A stretch of DNA of 64,000 bases. Origin: Forficula auricularia (lineage: Eukaryota > Arthropoda > Insecta > Dermaptera > Forficulidae). The stretch covers positions 9,521,652-9,585,651 of the forward strand of contig JALMQS010000055.1 in assembly GCA_024734495.1 (NCBI GenBank). Direction: 5' to 3'. Positions 56,301 to 63,738 of the stretch are shown in pieces (position 1 is the first letter of the stretch; each line of letters starts with the position of its first letter). The position numbers and the translations under genes are program-made. The notes under the pieces were generated by a model. It worked only from the letters and a program-made list of their open reading frames with translations, did not search any database and was not told where the DNA came from.

Positions 56301-59300
56301 AATTCTGTTCATATGTCTTGGATGATTCCGCAATATTTGGCTCTCTCGCTAGGAGAAGTGCTTTTTGCTATATCCGGGCTTCAATTTTCATATACAGAGG
56401 TAATTATTTATTTGTTAGAAAATGTATAATGGCCTCATTATAAGTAAAGCAAATATAACTCAAAATCTTTTGAGCTAATTTTCTTTAAGGCTTAAATATA
56501 ATTATTGAAGCGTGGCCATAATAAGCACCATAATTTGATTAATCAATATTTACTAAATTTAAGTATTAAAATTACTTTGTCTGTGAATAAGGATATTCCA
56601 TCGTTTAATAACTTATTATCATCACGCTATCTTATCTTCAAAATATTACAAAATATATAATATACATACTTAAAGTACCTAATCTTTTTAAAGATAATAA
56701 TCGACATCTTTCGACTCATTTCTCAAAAAATAATAAAATGTCAATAAAAATTATCTTGTCATTCTTTAGCATTCCCACAGGCTTAATGGATTTTGTCTTA
56801 CATTTTTGTAAGATAATTGAATATCATTTGGAGAATATAAATTTTATTTGTTCTTATACTATTAAATAATCATCATATCTTATAAAAATGATCTTTTATT
56901 GTAAGCATGATAAAATGAGACGATAATTTGAATTTTCGATTAATACGTCTTTACTTTATCATACAGGATATGGTCAAGTACTGTAATCATGCATGAAAAA
57001 AGTTTGTTTATTTTTTGCTTCGTTCTTTCGAAATATCTCAAAAATTACTCAAACTGTTTTGACAAAAAAAAAAACAGGCCATCGTAATACTTCCCCATTA
57101 TATTCTATAGAATATAAATGTGAAAGTAAAAATTGAGCGAAATCATCTAAATAAAAGTCTTATAAAGTGAACATTGAGAAAATTATACATTTTATGAGAT
57201 ATTAATGATTTAGTCAAAATGTCTGTTAGTACGTTAGTTAGTACGTTACCAAATTTAGTGTTCGCTCTATCTCAAAAACTATAGAGAATATCAAAATAAA
57301 ATTTCACATAAATATAGTATTTTGTCAGTGCACGCCCGCTTGAATTGAACTTGGGGCAATGTCGTGCCCCCAGATTTTTAGCTCCTTCTCTTTACTAGTT
57401 CCTATCTGTAATCCCTTTTGTTTATTTATATAATTTAACGATAAAATGTAATCTTCGTCCTAAATCTTGCCGTCTAGGATGAGTTAAGTCAAAGTTGTAT
57501 AATACTAATTAATCAAACATTTAGATTTATAAAATGCATAAATAGAGAAATCCAGCTATTTCTGGTCCCGGTTCAAGCCCGATTCACGGCAAAAATTTGA
57601 CCAATTATAACATGTTTCCTACGCCAATTTACACACTTTCAAACACAGATAGAAACACCTGCATGTAAAAAAATAAAAAAAATATATATATTCAATTTGG
57701 ATCTGACCAAAAATGGGGATTGTTCTCGAGCTCATACAATAAATAGCTAAATAAATAAATCCTATTTTAACGTGATACTTTTAAATAACGAATTACAAAT
57801 TGTGGGTATTTTTATATAAGGCACAATTTTATCCCACATAACCTGTGAAAGCTTAGATTTTTTCTGATAAAATGTATAATATATTTTCGCATAATGCGAT
57901 TTACTTAACGAGTATTTTTTGTAGAACGAAATATCCACGTTAAAAGAGGGTTAACTGTACCTATATATTGAATCAACTGTATGATCAACTGTAAAATTTA
58001 AATTGATAAATGTTTATTTTAAATCTTTCGATCTTTATTAGATCATCTTCAGGGCTGTCAACCGATTCGACTGTGTTTCACAAATTTGTGATAAAATATT
58101 TTTAAATTCATCAAAAAATAATTACAGTGGAACCTCGAGAATACGAGTTTAATTCTTTCCAGCATTGAGCTCTTATAGCGAATTTCTCGTATCTAGAAAC
58201 AAATTCCCGCATTGAAAATAATGAAAATCCAGTTAATCTGTTCCGCATCCCCAACACAAACAGTAGTTTACCTTTTGAAGAGTCCTGACTGGCGATAGGG
58301 ATGTGGGGAAGACGAAACTGGTTATTGTGGGGAAGGAGAGTCCCCTTCTGATTCAGGAAGGCTCTCTCTTTTTGGGAACTTTACCCCACTGGAAGTAGGT
58401 TCTGGGTCAGAATCACTTGGTTGCTTTATCAAAAATTCATCTAATAAAACTTGCTTCTGTCTCCTTTTCAAGATGCCTCTAAAATGCGACACTACATTGT
58501 CATTACACAAGTCCATGGTGCGCCCACACACTGCTTTATTAGGGTGATTTTCTTTAAAGTAAGTTTTTATTTCTTCCCACTTTGCCAACACTTCTTTAAT
58601 CTTACTGGAAGAGAGGGCCTATCTCCTGGCCTTGCTCGTTACTCGGGTCAATGCTCGTATTTAGAGACGAATATTTCGCTCATACTTTCCTCGTATCTCG
58701 AATTTCTGCTATCTAGAGGTGCTCGTATCTCGAAGTTCCAGTGAACACGGAAAATTTTAAAACACCTTTGGGTCAGTCAATAGGCCTAAAAATAATAATA
58801 CTAACGCTGGTAAATAATGTTGTTTAGCTTTTCTTAATTCTGACTAGGATTGCTATTTGAACGTCTCTAATTGATTGTTTGTATCGAGGAATTCCGTAGT
58901 CAAGTGAAATGGTCTCAAATAAAATTATACCAAACACTAGATTCAATTGTTTTGTTATTTATATTATTTTAGGAAAGAAGATCAATTAAAGCCGGCAATT
59001 AATATATAATTACTTGATCTTTTTAAGGCGCCAAGGTCAATGAGAACTGTAGTAATTGCTGCCTGGTATTTGACGGTAGCAGCCGGAAATCTATTGGTCA
59101 TTCTCATTACACAAATTACAATACACTTCAAGCAGGTGGGTAGTAAAATATTCATTATTATTAAAGAGATTTTCCCTCCAAGGCCAACAAATTTTCAATG
59201 TTTCATTCACATATAATGGAGATTATATAATTATAAAATTAATGTCAAACACAAGTCAAAACTCAGTGACATTCGATTTTGTAGTAAATAAAAATAAATT

Positions 59301-62300
59301 ATACTAGCCTTGTGAGTGAGCATCTTCTATTCAAGGAATTAGTACTATAAATAGCTAAACAAAATAGAATGCACTTATATAAAACTTTATACGCTTTGCG
59401 AATATGATTCTTATAGTATTGAGAGTTAGTTGTTCTAAAAAATGATTTGATTAATTTACTAGAGTTGATGAATTAAGATAATAATGGAAACTGGAAAAGA
59501 AACTGGAATTTGAGCCCTAGATGTTTAGATTTTTACACTTAAAGAACATATAAATCCTGAAAAATACACCAAATTAAAAAATGGGGGAAATTTAAAAATT
59601 CCTTAAGGAGTACTTTCGGCTATTAAAACCTAGCTATTGCATCTTTAACGATAAAAAAGATTCATTTTCTAATTCCCATAGGATTTAAAATTTTTGAAAT
59701 ACCCCTGCTCATATAGAGAAAAAGTCAGTTTACGGATTAGGTAAAAATTAATCGCGGGCAAATTCATCGCAGGGAAGATACACCGTATTATTTTTTCAAT
59801 TTTCGCCGATAAATTTGTTCGACCTGCGTATTGTACGAGATATTAATTTTAAAAGCAAACTACTGGGACATTCTTAATTATTTGAAACCAACCAAATCTG
59901 ATCAGTGCACGTGGGAAACGTCCTACATTGAGATTATTAGATAACTTCCATTCTTTTGTACTAAAATTGATAAACAAATACACAAATTAAATACTCTATT
60001 CTGTAATTAAAGAATCGCATGACGGCATCAAAAGATAGTTAAAAAGAGAAATAAAAAATTCTGCTACTCTCGGCAAAAACAAAATCTTTTCAAACAAAAC
60101 ATATGATAATTTTGTGGGTTTAAAATCAGTAATTTTTTCATTCATATATTAATAAATACCTCAATTGTTTTTAGTGAAGTATCGAAAAGTAGTTATATTC
60201 GATTGAGTTGAAAATTTGTGTTTATTTTCTAAATAAAGAAGTGAGACAAAAAGAATAACAGATTTTTAGCGCATCATAACCATTTTAGAGATATCGAATT
60301 TTAAAATATTTATTTCTTTTAACCAATATTTGTCGTATTGGTATGATTACTTAAGACGAATCTTAGAAGTTCGATTGTCATGAAAAAAATCGATTCAGAA
60401 CAAATCAGGTTCCAACTAGTCCGAAATGATCTCGTTAGGTTTTATATTCACTTAAGGACGATTGTTCTAATGGGGTGGGTTTAGTTCAGCTCGGCTAAAT
60501 CTAAACTCAACCCTAGCCTCAGCCGAACAGCCGACCCGAAATGACAAGATTTTCAATTAATGAACTTTAGAAATGATCGATGTCGAATAAGTCCCCTAGA
60601 ACAGAAGCAAAGGTGCGAATATATAAGACTATGGTAAGACCAATACTGACCTACGCAGCCGAAACAAGACCAGATAGAGCCAAAACTAGGCAGATGTTGG
60701 AAACGGCCGAGATGAAGACCCTCAGAAGAATCCTTGATCTATAGCTGTTTGATAAACAAAGAAATGAAGACATCAGGGAAAATGTGGAATTCAATAGATC
60801 GATGACTGGATCAATAGAAGAGAAAATTGGTATACACACGTGGAAAGAATGAGCGAAGACCGAATTCTCAAGAAAATTTTAAAGAACAAGCCAGCAGGCA
60901 AAGAAAAGAAGAGGTCGATCTAAAAAACGCTGGCAGGCGAGTTAGAATAAACAGACCATAGTTCTATTAAGAAGAAGAAGAAGAAGAAATGATATGAAGT
61001 CTATGGAAAAAAATACATGTTAAAAATTAAATTTATATCTAAATAAAGTTTTATAATCTTTACTAATATTTTGTTGGAGATCGTGGATGTGATAAATTAG
61101 TAGTGGGTTGAAGAAGTTATTCAGCCAAATCAAGTATATATGCATCGGGTACAATAAAATTCCCAGAAAAAGACGTTTCCGCCTGAATTTATAGGGCCAT
61201 CTTCAGTTTATTGGGAATTATATACATATTACTGTAAGTACAAGTGATTTTTCCTGGTTTTGTTAACAGTAAGAAATTTAACTTCATATATTTAGTGTTG
61301 TGCTGGAGCCCAAGATTAAGAGTTGAGTGAGCTACTACTAATAATTGAAATTAAGTACTCAAGGCAATGGTGCGATTCACCGGTGGGGTTGGTGTAAGAA
61401 AAATGCTTATGATGAACCAAAATTTTTTTAAGATTTGTCTTATCTTATACTATAGAAACTTTCCGACGAGAGATGGAAATTTGATGGAATGGAAAAACGG
61501 AAAAGAGGTTTTTTTATTTAATTAGTTATTTCCTCTTAATAAAAACAAGGACTAAAATGATGTTCAAGAACAGTCGATGATGGGGAAGTAATCTCCGAAG
61601 TCGAAGCTCAAATACAATGTATACATTAATTCATGTAAAATAATTGGTTCAATAAAATTAAAAATATATATATAGAAACTTTCCATCATTTAAACTCTGA
61701 AGATAATCAGCAACGAGCTTAGCAAGTTATGACTGCAATGTTCAATAAGCTATAAACAAAATATAAATTTTAAAATTCTATATCTCGAAAACGGTTATGA
61801 TGATTCAGAAATGCTTGTGGCGTTTTTGTCTTTGCTCATTATGTAGAACATTTCCAGAGATTTTCAGGTCAATATGATTTAACTACTTTTTGGAACTTTA
61901 ACTTTTGTTCCAAAATAAATTACTTACCATTTTCTTTAGCTACTTGTAATAATAATTTTATTAAAAAAAACACAATTCTATGGTCACAATATCTAAGATT
62001 TCAGTAGAAAATATTTTTATATTGCATGTCAACTTCCGGGGGATGAAGCACTCTGACATGCAATATAAAAATATTTTCTACTAAAATTTTAGATATTGTG
62101 AGCATAGAATTTTTTAATATATATGGTTCCGCCAGTGAGTTGATTTTTTGAAAAAATTCTATCTTTTTTTCTTAAAAAAGACACTCACATCTTTGTTTTA
62201 AGGAGGTCCTTTTGCCGCTAATATTAAATAAAAAATATTAGATTATAACTATAACTTAAGTTTTTATAATAGTTTAAGTCTCTATCTATGGTCTGGTGAA

Positions 62301-63568
62301 GTTTCAAACACACATTAGCGTGCTAATTTTTGAAAATAAATTTTTTTTAATGTAAACATTTTCTCAGAGTCTTATGGAAAATTAAGATCTTGACACTTTC
62401 TCTTGAATTATACGACTATTATTTAAGTTCTTGACACTTTCTCTTGAATTATACGACTATTATTTGAATGGATTAAGTTGAAAAAAAACTAAAAATTAGC
62501 TTTTTGAAACATGCAGGTTCTTTTTTTTGTAATAAAATATAATATTGACCGTCGAATTTACTGAGATATTTACTTTAAAAAATCACATAAATGCTATGTT
62601 TGGATGTAAACATAAACAGTAGAAATACAACGCATTGCCAAATCATACAAGAGTTAATCAGCTGATTTGAAATATCTCCAAAAACGACTGAAACTATTTT
62701 GATTAAAAAAATTGAGCGCAACCTTGGCATTTCGGTCTACAAAAGAGCCCTAATAAGTAAAGATCGAAAAAATTATATTTTTCGAGATAATAATTGTTTT
62801 GTCAAAATGTCTGTTAGTTAGTTTGTCTGGTTGTCTGTTAGTCTGTGCATTACCAAATTTTTGTGGACGAGCTAGCTCAAAAACTAGTGTGAATATAAAC
62901 ACCAAATTTCACACGTAGTTTTGGTCTATTGAGATTAAGAGCTGATTAGATTTTGGTGCATATCGACCCAAAATTAAGGGGGGTGGAGGGGAGGGGGATA
63001 AAAATTAAAAATCTAAACCATATGAGCAATCTCAACCAAATTTTGTATACATAATTAGTGGGACCCCAGAAGTCTAAAAATGCAAAAACTAACTCACACT
63101 ACATGATTATAAATAATTTTAGGGGCCAGGTTGTAAGGTAAAGTCAAGTGGATGGCCCCATCAGAACACGTCAGCTTATTTTTTTTATAATTGTTTTTAT
63201 TTCAAACATTTACTATTTATTTATTAATTCTATTATTTTTCATTTGTATTTTAAGTTATTTTATTAAATATTAGATACTACACTTCTTTTGACTCAACAG
63301 GAGCGAAAGGACCACCTTAATTGTGTAGGAATTATTAAAATTAACAAATTAATAATAAAAAATAATTGTATATTCTCTTTAGTCGACTGAATTTTTCATT
63401 TTTGCGGCCCTGGCAGCGGTCAACATGGTGGTCTTCGTCCGTCTTGCATTTCGTTATCAACATTCAGGTCTTGGGAGCGAACCATCTACAACGACCATCA
63501 CTGGAATTCCTCCCGATGAACATTCTCCTCTACTAGTGGCGCGAGCAAGTGTAGAGAGTGTCCAATGA
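41292..63568 (+). CDS. Proton-coupled oligopeptide transporter gene, 15 exons
   Basis: SLC15/POT family carrier (PEPT1/PEPT2-like; insect relatives include Drosophila yin/Opt1) expected to take up di- and tripeptides across the plasma membrane with protons. Fifteen exons with GT-AG borders and matching phases give about 722 residues with 12 membrane segments and a large extracellular domain between segments 9 and 10 (exons 9-12). Visible landmarks are ExxER (TEFCERF), YHGF with the proton-site His, GTGGIKPCVAAFGGDQF, FFSLFYFTIN, PLPIFWALFDQQ, GSRWTFQA, IPQY and LGEVLF. Residues matching human Arg282 and Asp341 are Gly and Asn. Exons 3 and 11 each lack one base in a homopolymer (T4 at 42763-42766, A6 at 49336-49341); splice phases require it. 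The first exon is the least certain. Confidence 0.92.
41328..42518. other. Transporter intron 1
   Basis: AT-rich. No repeat or gene recognised. Confidence 0.55.
42519..42594 (+). CDS. Transporter exon 2
   Basis: Reads EKYPKSIFLIIATEFCERFS then FGGLR. It carries the ExxER proton-coupling motif of membrane segment 1. The usual SYYG that follows is SFGG. Acceptor gttttag; donor gtatat, phase 1. Confidence 0.92.
42664..42804 (+). CDS. Transporter exon 3 (one-base frameshift)
   Basis: Reads AILSLYLRN (segment 1 end), then YIYHGFIMLCYLVP with the conserved His, and after the T run GAVLADGFLGRF. The T4 run at 42763-42766 needs a fifth T to join the two frames; donor phase 2 fits only with it. Confidence 0.9.
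43011..43097 (+). CDS. Transporter exon 4
   Basis: Completes Lys of GRFK, then TILYFSIVYTAGNVLMCIAA (segment 3). Acceptor tttttag; donor gtaagt, phase 2. Confidence 0.92.
43406..43677 (+). CDS. Transporter exon 5
   Basis: Segments 4-6: GLILIALGTGGIKPCVAAFG (family signature, with the Lys equivalent to human Lys140), FFSLFYFTINMGGLAGV (Tyr167 and Asn171 equivalents kept), and GFGFPAALMGLGL. The donor is CTCA before gtaaaa, phase 1; reading past it leads into intron. Confidence 0.95.
43729..44147. mobile_element. Harbinger-like MITE
   Basis: Inverted ends gggaccgtccataaattacg and cgtaatttatggacggcccc, flanked by TTA on both sides (43726-43728 and 44148-44150), the 3-bp target duplication of PIF/Harbinger. 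419 bp, no coding. It sits 50 bp after the exon 5 donor. Confidence 0.75.
44153..44334 (-). mobile_element. tRNA-derived SINE (copy 1)
   Basis: The minus-strand head has tataggctaggcggtagc-like A box and a perfect B box, ggttcgaatcc, followed by gactcgaggcatcc and a tail gaaaggccgaaaagccaaaa. A second copy lies at 55893-56078 (+). The head is GC-rich relative to surroundings. Confidence 0.8.
44715..44855 (-). mobile_element. TIR element with tRNA-like core (diverged copy)
   Basis: The left arm tagtagaaaatatttttata then attgcatgtcagagg, and right arm ctctccaacatgcaagatat, enclose a GC-rich core with gcactaacctgtttgcgggg. The arms match 61990-62115. The B box is decayed. Confidence 0.6.
44980..45062 (+). 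CDS. Transporter exon 6
   Basis: Completes segment 6 and the loop: LFILGKDVYRIKSPKDN, VILKFLLCTF. Acceptor gttttag; donor gtaagt, phase 0. Confidence 0.92.
45126..45299 (+). CDS. Transporter exon 7
   Basis: Reads KCHWLNYASDQYDCRLLTEM, then KAVYGILWLYIPLPIFWALF and DQQ (segment 7). The Gly in VYG aligns without gaps to human Arg282. The Trp equivalent to Trp294 is kept. Donor gtgggt, phase 0. Confidence 0.93.
45300..45371 (+). other. 72-nt in-frame, stop-free mini-intron (putative)
   Basis: Begins gtgggt and ends ctcag, splits DQQ from GSRWTF, which are contiguous across the family. It is a multiple of three with no stop, so retention would add 24 residues (VGNILALQ... to ...KVDSQ). Family conservation argues it is normally removed. 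Confidence 0.75.
45372..45623 (+). CDS. Transporter exon 8
   Basis: Reads GSRWTFQASRMNG, LPDQVQMLNPLIVLLLIPLM (segment 8), NKFIYPFAKR, then LERMALGGSITTLAFVFSGL (segment 9). The Asn of LMNKF aligns to human Asp341. Donor CAG before gtctct, phase 0. Confidence 0.93.
46087..46591. mobile_element. hAT-like MITE with perfect target duplication
   Basis: Ends cagtggttcttaacc and ggttaagaaccagtg, flanked by identical 8-bp tcctaggg at 46079-46086 and 46592-46599. 505 bp. Inner frames give no recognisable protein. The perfect duplication suggests a recent insertion. Confidence 0.92.
47115..47330. mobile_element. PLE-type palindrome with hammerhead-like core
   Basis: The arms share ggaattagtggtgtttcaca and ctatatatttcggg in inverse order, ending just before exon 9. 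The plus arm carries the motif listed at 47224-47266; the minus arm is degenerate. Confidence 0.7.
47224..47266 (+). ncRNA. Hammerhead-like ribozyme motif (47.2 kb)
   Basis: AAACTC (47224-47229), TTAATGA in place of CTGATGA, T, stem GGG/CCC, GAAA (47251-47254), TAT, CTA, GAGTTT (47261-47266) pairing perfectly with AAACTC. The core box is mutated, so cleavage is doubtful. Confidence 0.45.
47437..47703 (+). CDS. Transporter exon 9
   Basis: Start of the large extracellular domain: NTYPLLPEPDEAPLDLINVL, then Asn-rich sequence with NKTN and NVSS as possible N-glycosylation sites. Acceptor atttag; donor AAG before gtaata, phase 0. Confidence 0.85.
47792..47892 (+). CDS. Transporter exon 10
   Basis: Extracellular domain: MNAVVLFENENTLDAKMIEP, DIISKPLNGKPRI. 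Acceptor aaaatag; donor gtaagc, phase 2, matching exon 11. Confidence 0.82.
48240..48432 (+). repeat. 119-bp satellite fragment split by hAT insertion
   Basis: Units similar to the 38.8-40.3 kb array (attggatttttggcatttcg). The satellite resumes at 49019-49180 after the hAT-like element. Confidence 0.8.
48433..49011. mobile_element. hAT-like MITE inside satellite
   Basis: Left end cagagatgtacaacc, right end ggttgaacaagccttg, with inner gggcc-rich subterminal sequence on both sides. Flanked by attaaga at 48426-48432 and 49012-49018. 579 bp, no transposase. Confidence 0.8.
49283..49422 (+). CDS. Transporter exon 11 (one-base frameshift)
   Basis: Reads VILLENNIGANPIIRFKQK, then after the A run KYKDLYFPEQDFVSVSEYIN and LIPG. 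The A6 run at 49336-49341 needs a seventh A; without it the frame stops. Acceptor tttttag; donor gtatgc, phase 2 when corrected. Confidence 0.82.
49539..49760 (-). repeat. Dispersed ctcaaaaacggct element, short inverted copy
   Basis: Minus-strand copy with both ends: gggtatggtcacg at the high end and gatgaccacatcag at the low end. About 220 bp, so it may represent the compact form of the family at 29.7, 31.4, 57.0 and 62.7 kb. Confidence 0.65.
50368..50482 (+). CDS. Transporter exon 12
   Basis: End of the extracellular domain: RYYYGILINKNGVMIMKK, VIFKLGGVYTLIVGATENSL. The GxxYT near its end matches the family GSAYTYI segment. Acceptor ttttcag; donor TCG before gtatat, phase 0. Confidence 0.88.
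50573..50640 (+). ncRNA. Degenerate hammerhead-like motif (50.6 kb)
   Basis: ACTC, CTAAAAGA in place of CTGANGA, T, stem GGG/CCC, GAAA, TATA-rich spacer, GAGTC. Very close to the 152-bp array unit, followed by the same gtgaaacctacctagtattt text. Predicted inactive. Confidence 0.4.
51886..52166. repeat. 20-bp minisatellite
   Basis: About 14 copies of a 20-bp unit, ccaagtacttccaaatattt, with small variants that themselves alternate in a higher-order pattern. All three frames on both strands stay largely open, giving artefact proteins. Confidence 0.95.
52442..54133. mobile_element. Foldback-type element with about 315-bp inverted repeats
   Basis: The arms about 52442-52775 and 53815-54133 are inverted copies (shared cactttcgttatgatt and tttttaattttactatt). 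The middle has a gtatgtatgtacgtatgtac microsatellite near 53477. No transposase frame. Confidence 0.75.
54950..55187 (-). mobile_element. CR1/L2-like LINE 3' tail
   Basis: Minus-strand copy of the 3' UTR seen at 16760-16980 (shared aagtcctcggtggctaggtc complement). Ends in an AAT-type microsatellite at about 54944-54962. No coding part remains. Confidence 0.7.
55200..55870. mobile_element. Nested inverted repeats with gaagtcgg motif
   Basis: Three blocks of taccttttagtgtattttat (two direct, one inverted) enclose a segment that also occurs at 63880-64000 (ttctttgtttatgaaccgat) and a palindrome at 55650-55780 around tcggtgcca. The accgacttcaaaaa word is common in arthropod non-autonomous elements; class unclear. 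Confidence 0.65.
55893..56078 (+). mobile_element. tRNA-derived SINE (copy 2)
   Basis: Head gggtaggctatggggttagc, B box ggtttgaatcc, then gactcgaggcatccgg and tail ggctagaaaggccgaaaagc ending in A-rich sequence. Same family as 44153-44334 in opposite orientation. Confidence 0.8.
56271..56399 (+). CDS. Transporter exon 13
   Basis: Reads LSELLVMTCPNSVHMSWMIP, QYLALSLGEVLFAISGLQFS, YTE (segment 10). Tyr of IPQY and Glu of LGEVLF match human Tyr588 and Glu595. The motif usually GLEFSYSQAP is GLQFSYTEAP across the exon 13-14 junction. Donor GAG before gtaatt, phase 0. Confidence 0.93.
56964..57330 (+). repeat. Dispersed ctcaaaaacggct element (copy c)
   Basis: Starts ggatatggtcaagtactgta. At about 57073-57129 it carries an inserted segment that also occurs, inverted, at 53264-53314 inside the foldback element. 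Confidence 0.65.
58026..58052 (-). ncRNA. Hammerhead-like core (58.0 kb)
   Basis: Minus strand: CTGAAGA (58052-58046), T, perfect 5-bp stem GATCT/AGATC, GAAA (58029-58026). No closing stem I was found. The stem differs in sequence from other loci but is paired. Confidence 0.4.
58125..58743 (-). mobile_element. pogo/Tigger-like element with transposase remnant
   Basis: Ends cagtggaacctcgagaatac and ctcgtatctcgaagttccag are inverted repeats. The minus strand inside (58591-58322) encodes 89 residues including MDLCNDNVVSHFRGILKRRQ and VLLDEFLIKQPSDSD, resembling the extreme C-terminus of Tigger/jerky-type DDE transposases. The catalytic domain is absent, so it is non-autonomous. Confidence 0.7.
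59028..59135 (+). CDS. Transporter exon 14
   Basis: Reads APRSMRTVVIAAWYLTVAAG then NLLVILITQITIHFKQ (segment 11). Acceptor ttttaag; donor CAG before gtgggt, phase 0. Confidence 0.93.
60598..60990 (+). pseudogene. RTE-like LINE 3' end
   Basis: The frame reads AKVRIYKTMVRPILTYAAET, then MLETAEMKTLRRILDL and a stop, with later pieces ENWYTHVERMSEDRILKKIL. This is the C-terminal pattern of RTE-type LINEs. It ends in a (GAA)n tail at about 60970-60988, typical of a LINE 3' terminus. Confidence 0.75.
61159..61218 (-). ncRNA. Hammerhead-like ribozyme motif (61.2 kb)
   Basis: Minus strand: ATTCCCA (61218-61212) and TGGGAAT (61165-61159) form a 7-bp stem I; CTGAAGA at 61206-61200, T, stem II GCC/GGC, then GAAAC (61179-61175) and GTC (61174-61172). 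Core bases and NUH site are all present. Confidence 0.6.
61990..62210. mobile_element. TIR element, short internal-deletion copy
   Basis: Inverted arms tagtagaaaatatttttata and tgcaatataaaaatatttt match 44715-44855, but the tRNA-like core is reduced to about 20 bp. The right flank (62140-62210) matches the outer arms at 6780-6850 and 7490-7560. Confidence 0.65.
62680..63180 (+). repeat. Dispersed ctcaaaaacggct element (copy d)
   Basis: 5' truncated. Shares agagctgattagattttggt, the G-rich run and the end aaggtaaagtcaagtggatg with copies at 29.7 and 31.4 kb. Confidence 0.7.
63383..63568 (+). CDS. Transporter exon 15 and stop
   Basis: Reads STEFFIFAALAAVNMVVFVR (segment 12), then a cytosolic tail GIPPDEHSPLLVARASVESV and Q before TGA. 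DEHSPLL contains an acidic dileucine-like sorting motif (inference). Acceptor ctttag. Confidence 0.92.
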   Translation, partial: STEFFIFAALAAVNMVVFVRLAFRYQHSGLGSEPSTTTITGIPPDEHSPLLVARASVESVQ

Positions 63569-63592
63569 AATCATTCAAAAAAAAATTTATTT

Positions 63593-63598
63593 ATTAAA
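63593..63598 (+). terminator. Transporter polyadenylation signal (ATTAAA)
   Basis: The common variant hexamer ATTAAA lies 25 bp after the stop. No AATAAA is closer. A very short 3' UTR would result, so a later signal is possible. Confidence 0.4.
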
Positions 63599-63738
63599 TT
63601 TTACTTAAATATGTTGTTTTTTTTACTCTCTTCTCAAATCTCAATAATTAATACTTATCTAGGAATTTTATTGTCTTTTTTTTTACTTTTTATAATACCT
63701 ATAGCTAATCAAGAAAATCTGATAACACTCTCAATTCA

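Larger units (their letters stand above)
56400..59027. other. Transporter intron 13
   Basis: Contains a ctcaaaaa(c/t)ggct-family element (56964-57330), a hammerhead-like core at 58026-58052 and a pogo-like element. Otherwise AT-rich. Confidence 0.7.
59136..63382. other. Transporter intron 14
   Basis: 4.2 kb. Holds an RTE-like LINE end, a hammerhead-like motif, a TIR element and a dispersed repeat (separate entries). 59140-60590 and 61220-61950 show only AT-rich DNA. Confidence 0.7.

Noticed and set aside
56370..56399. Loss of the key Glu595 equivalent in the transporter
   Set aside because: On recounting, human Glu595 aligns to the Glu of LGEVLF, which is present; the Glu-to-Gln change is at a later, less characterised position.
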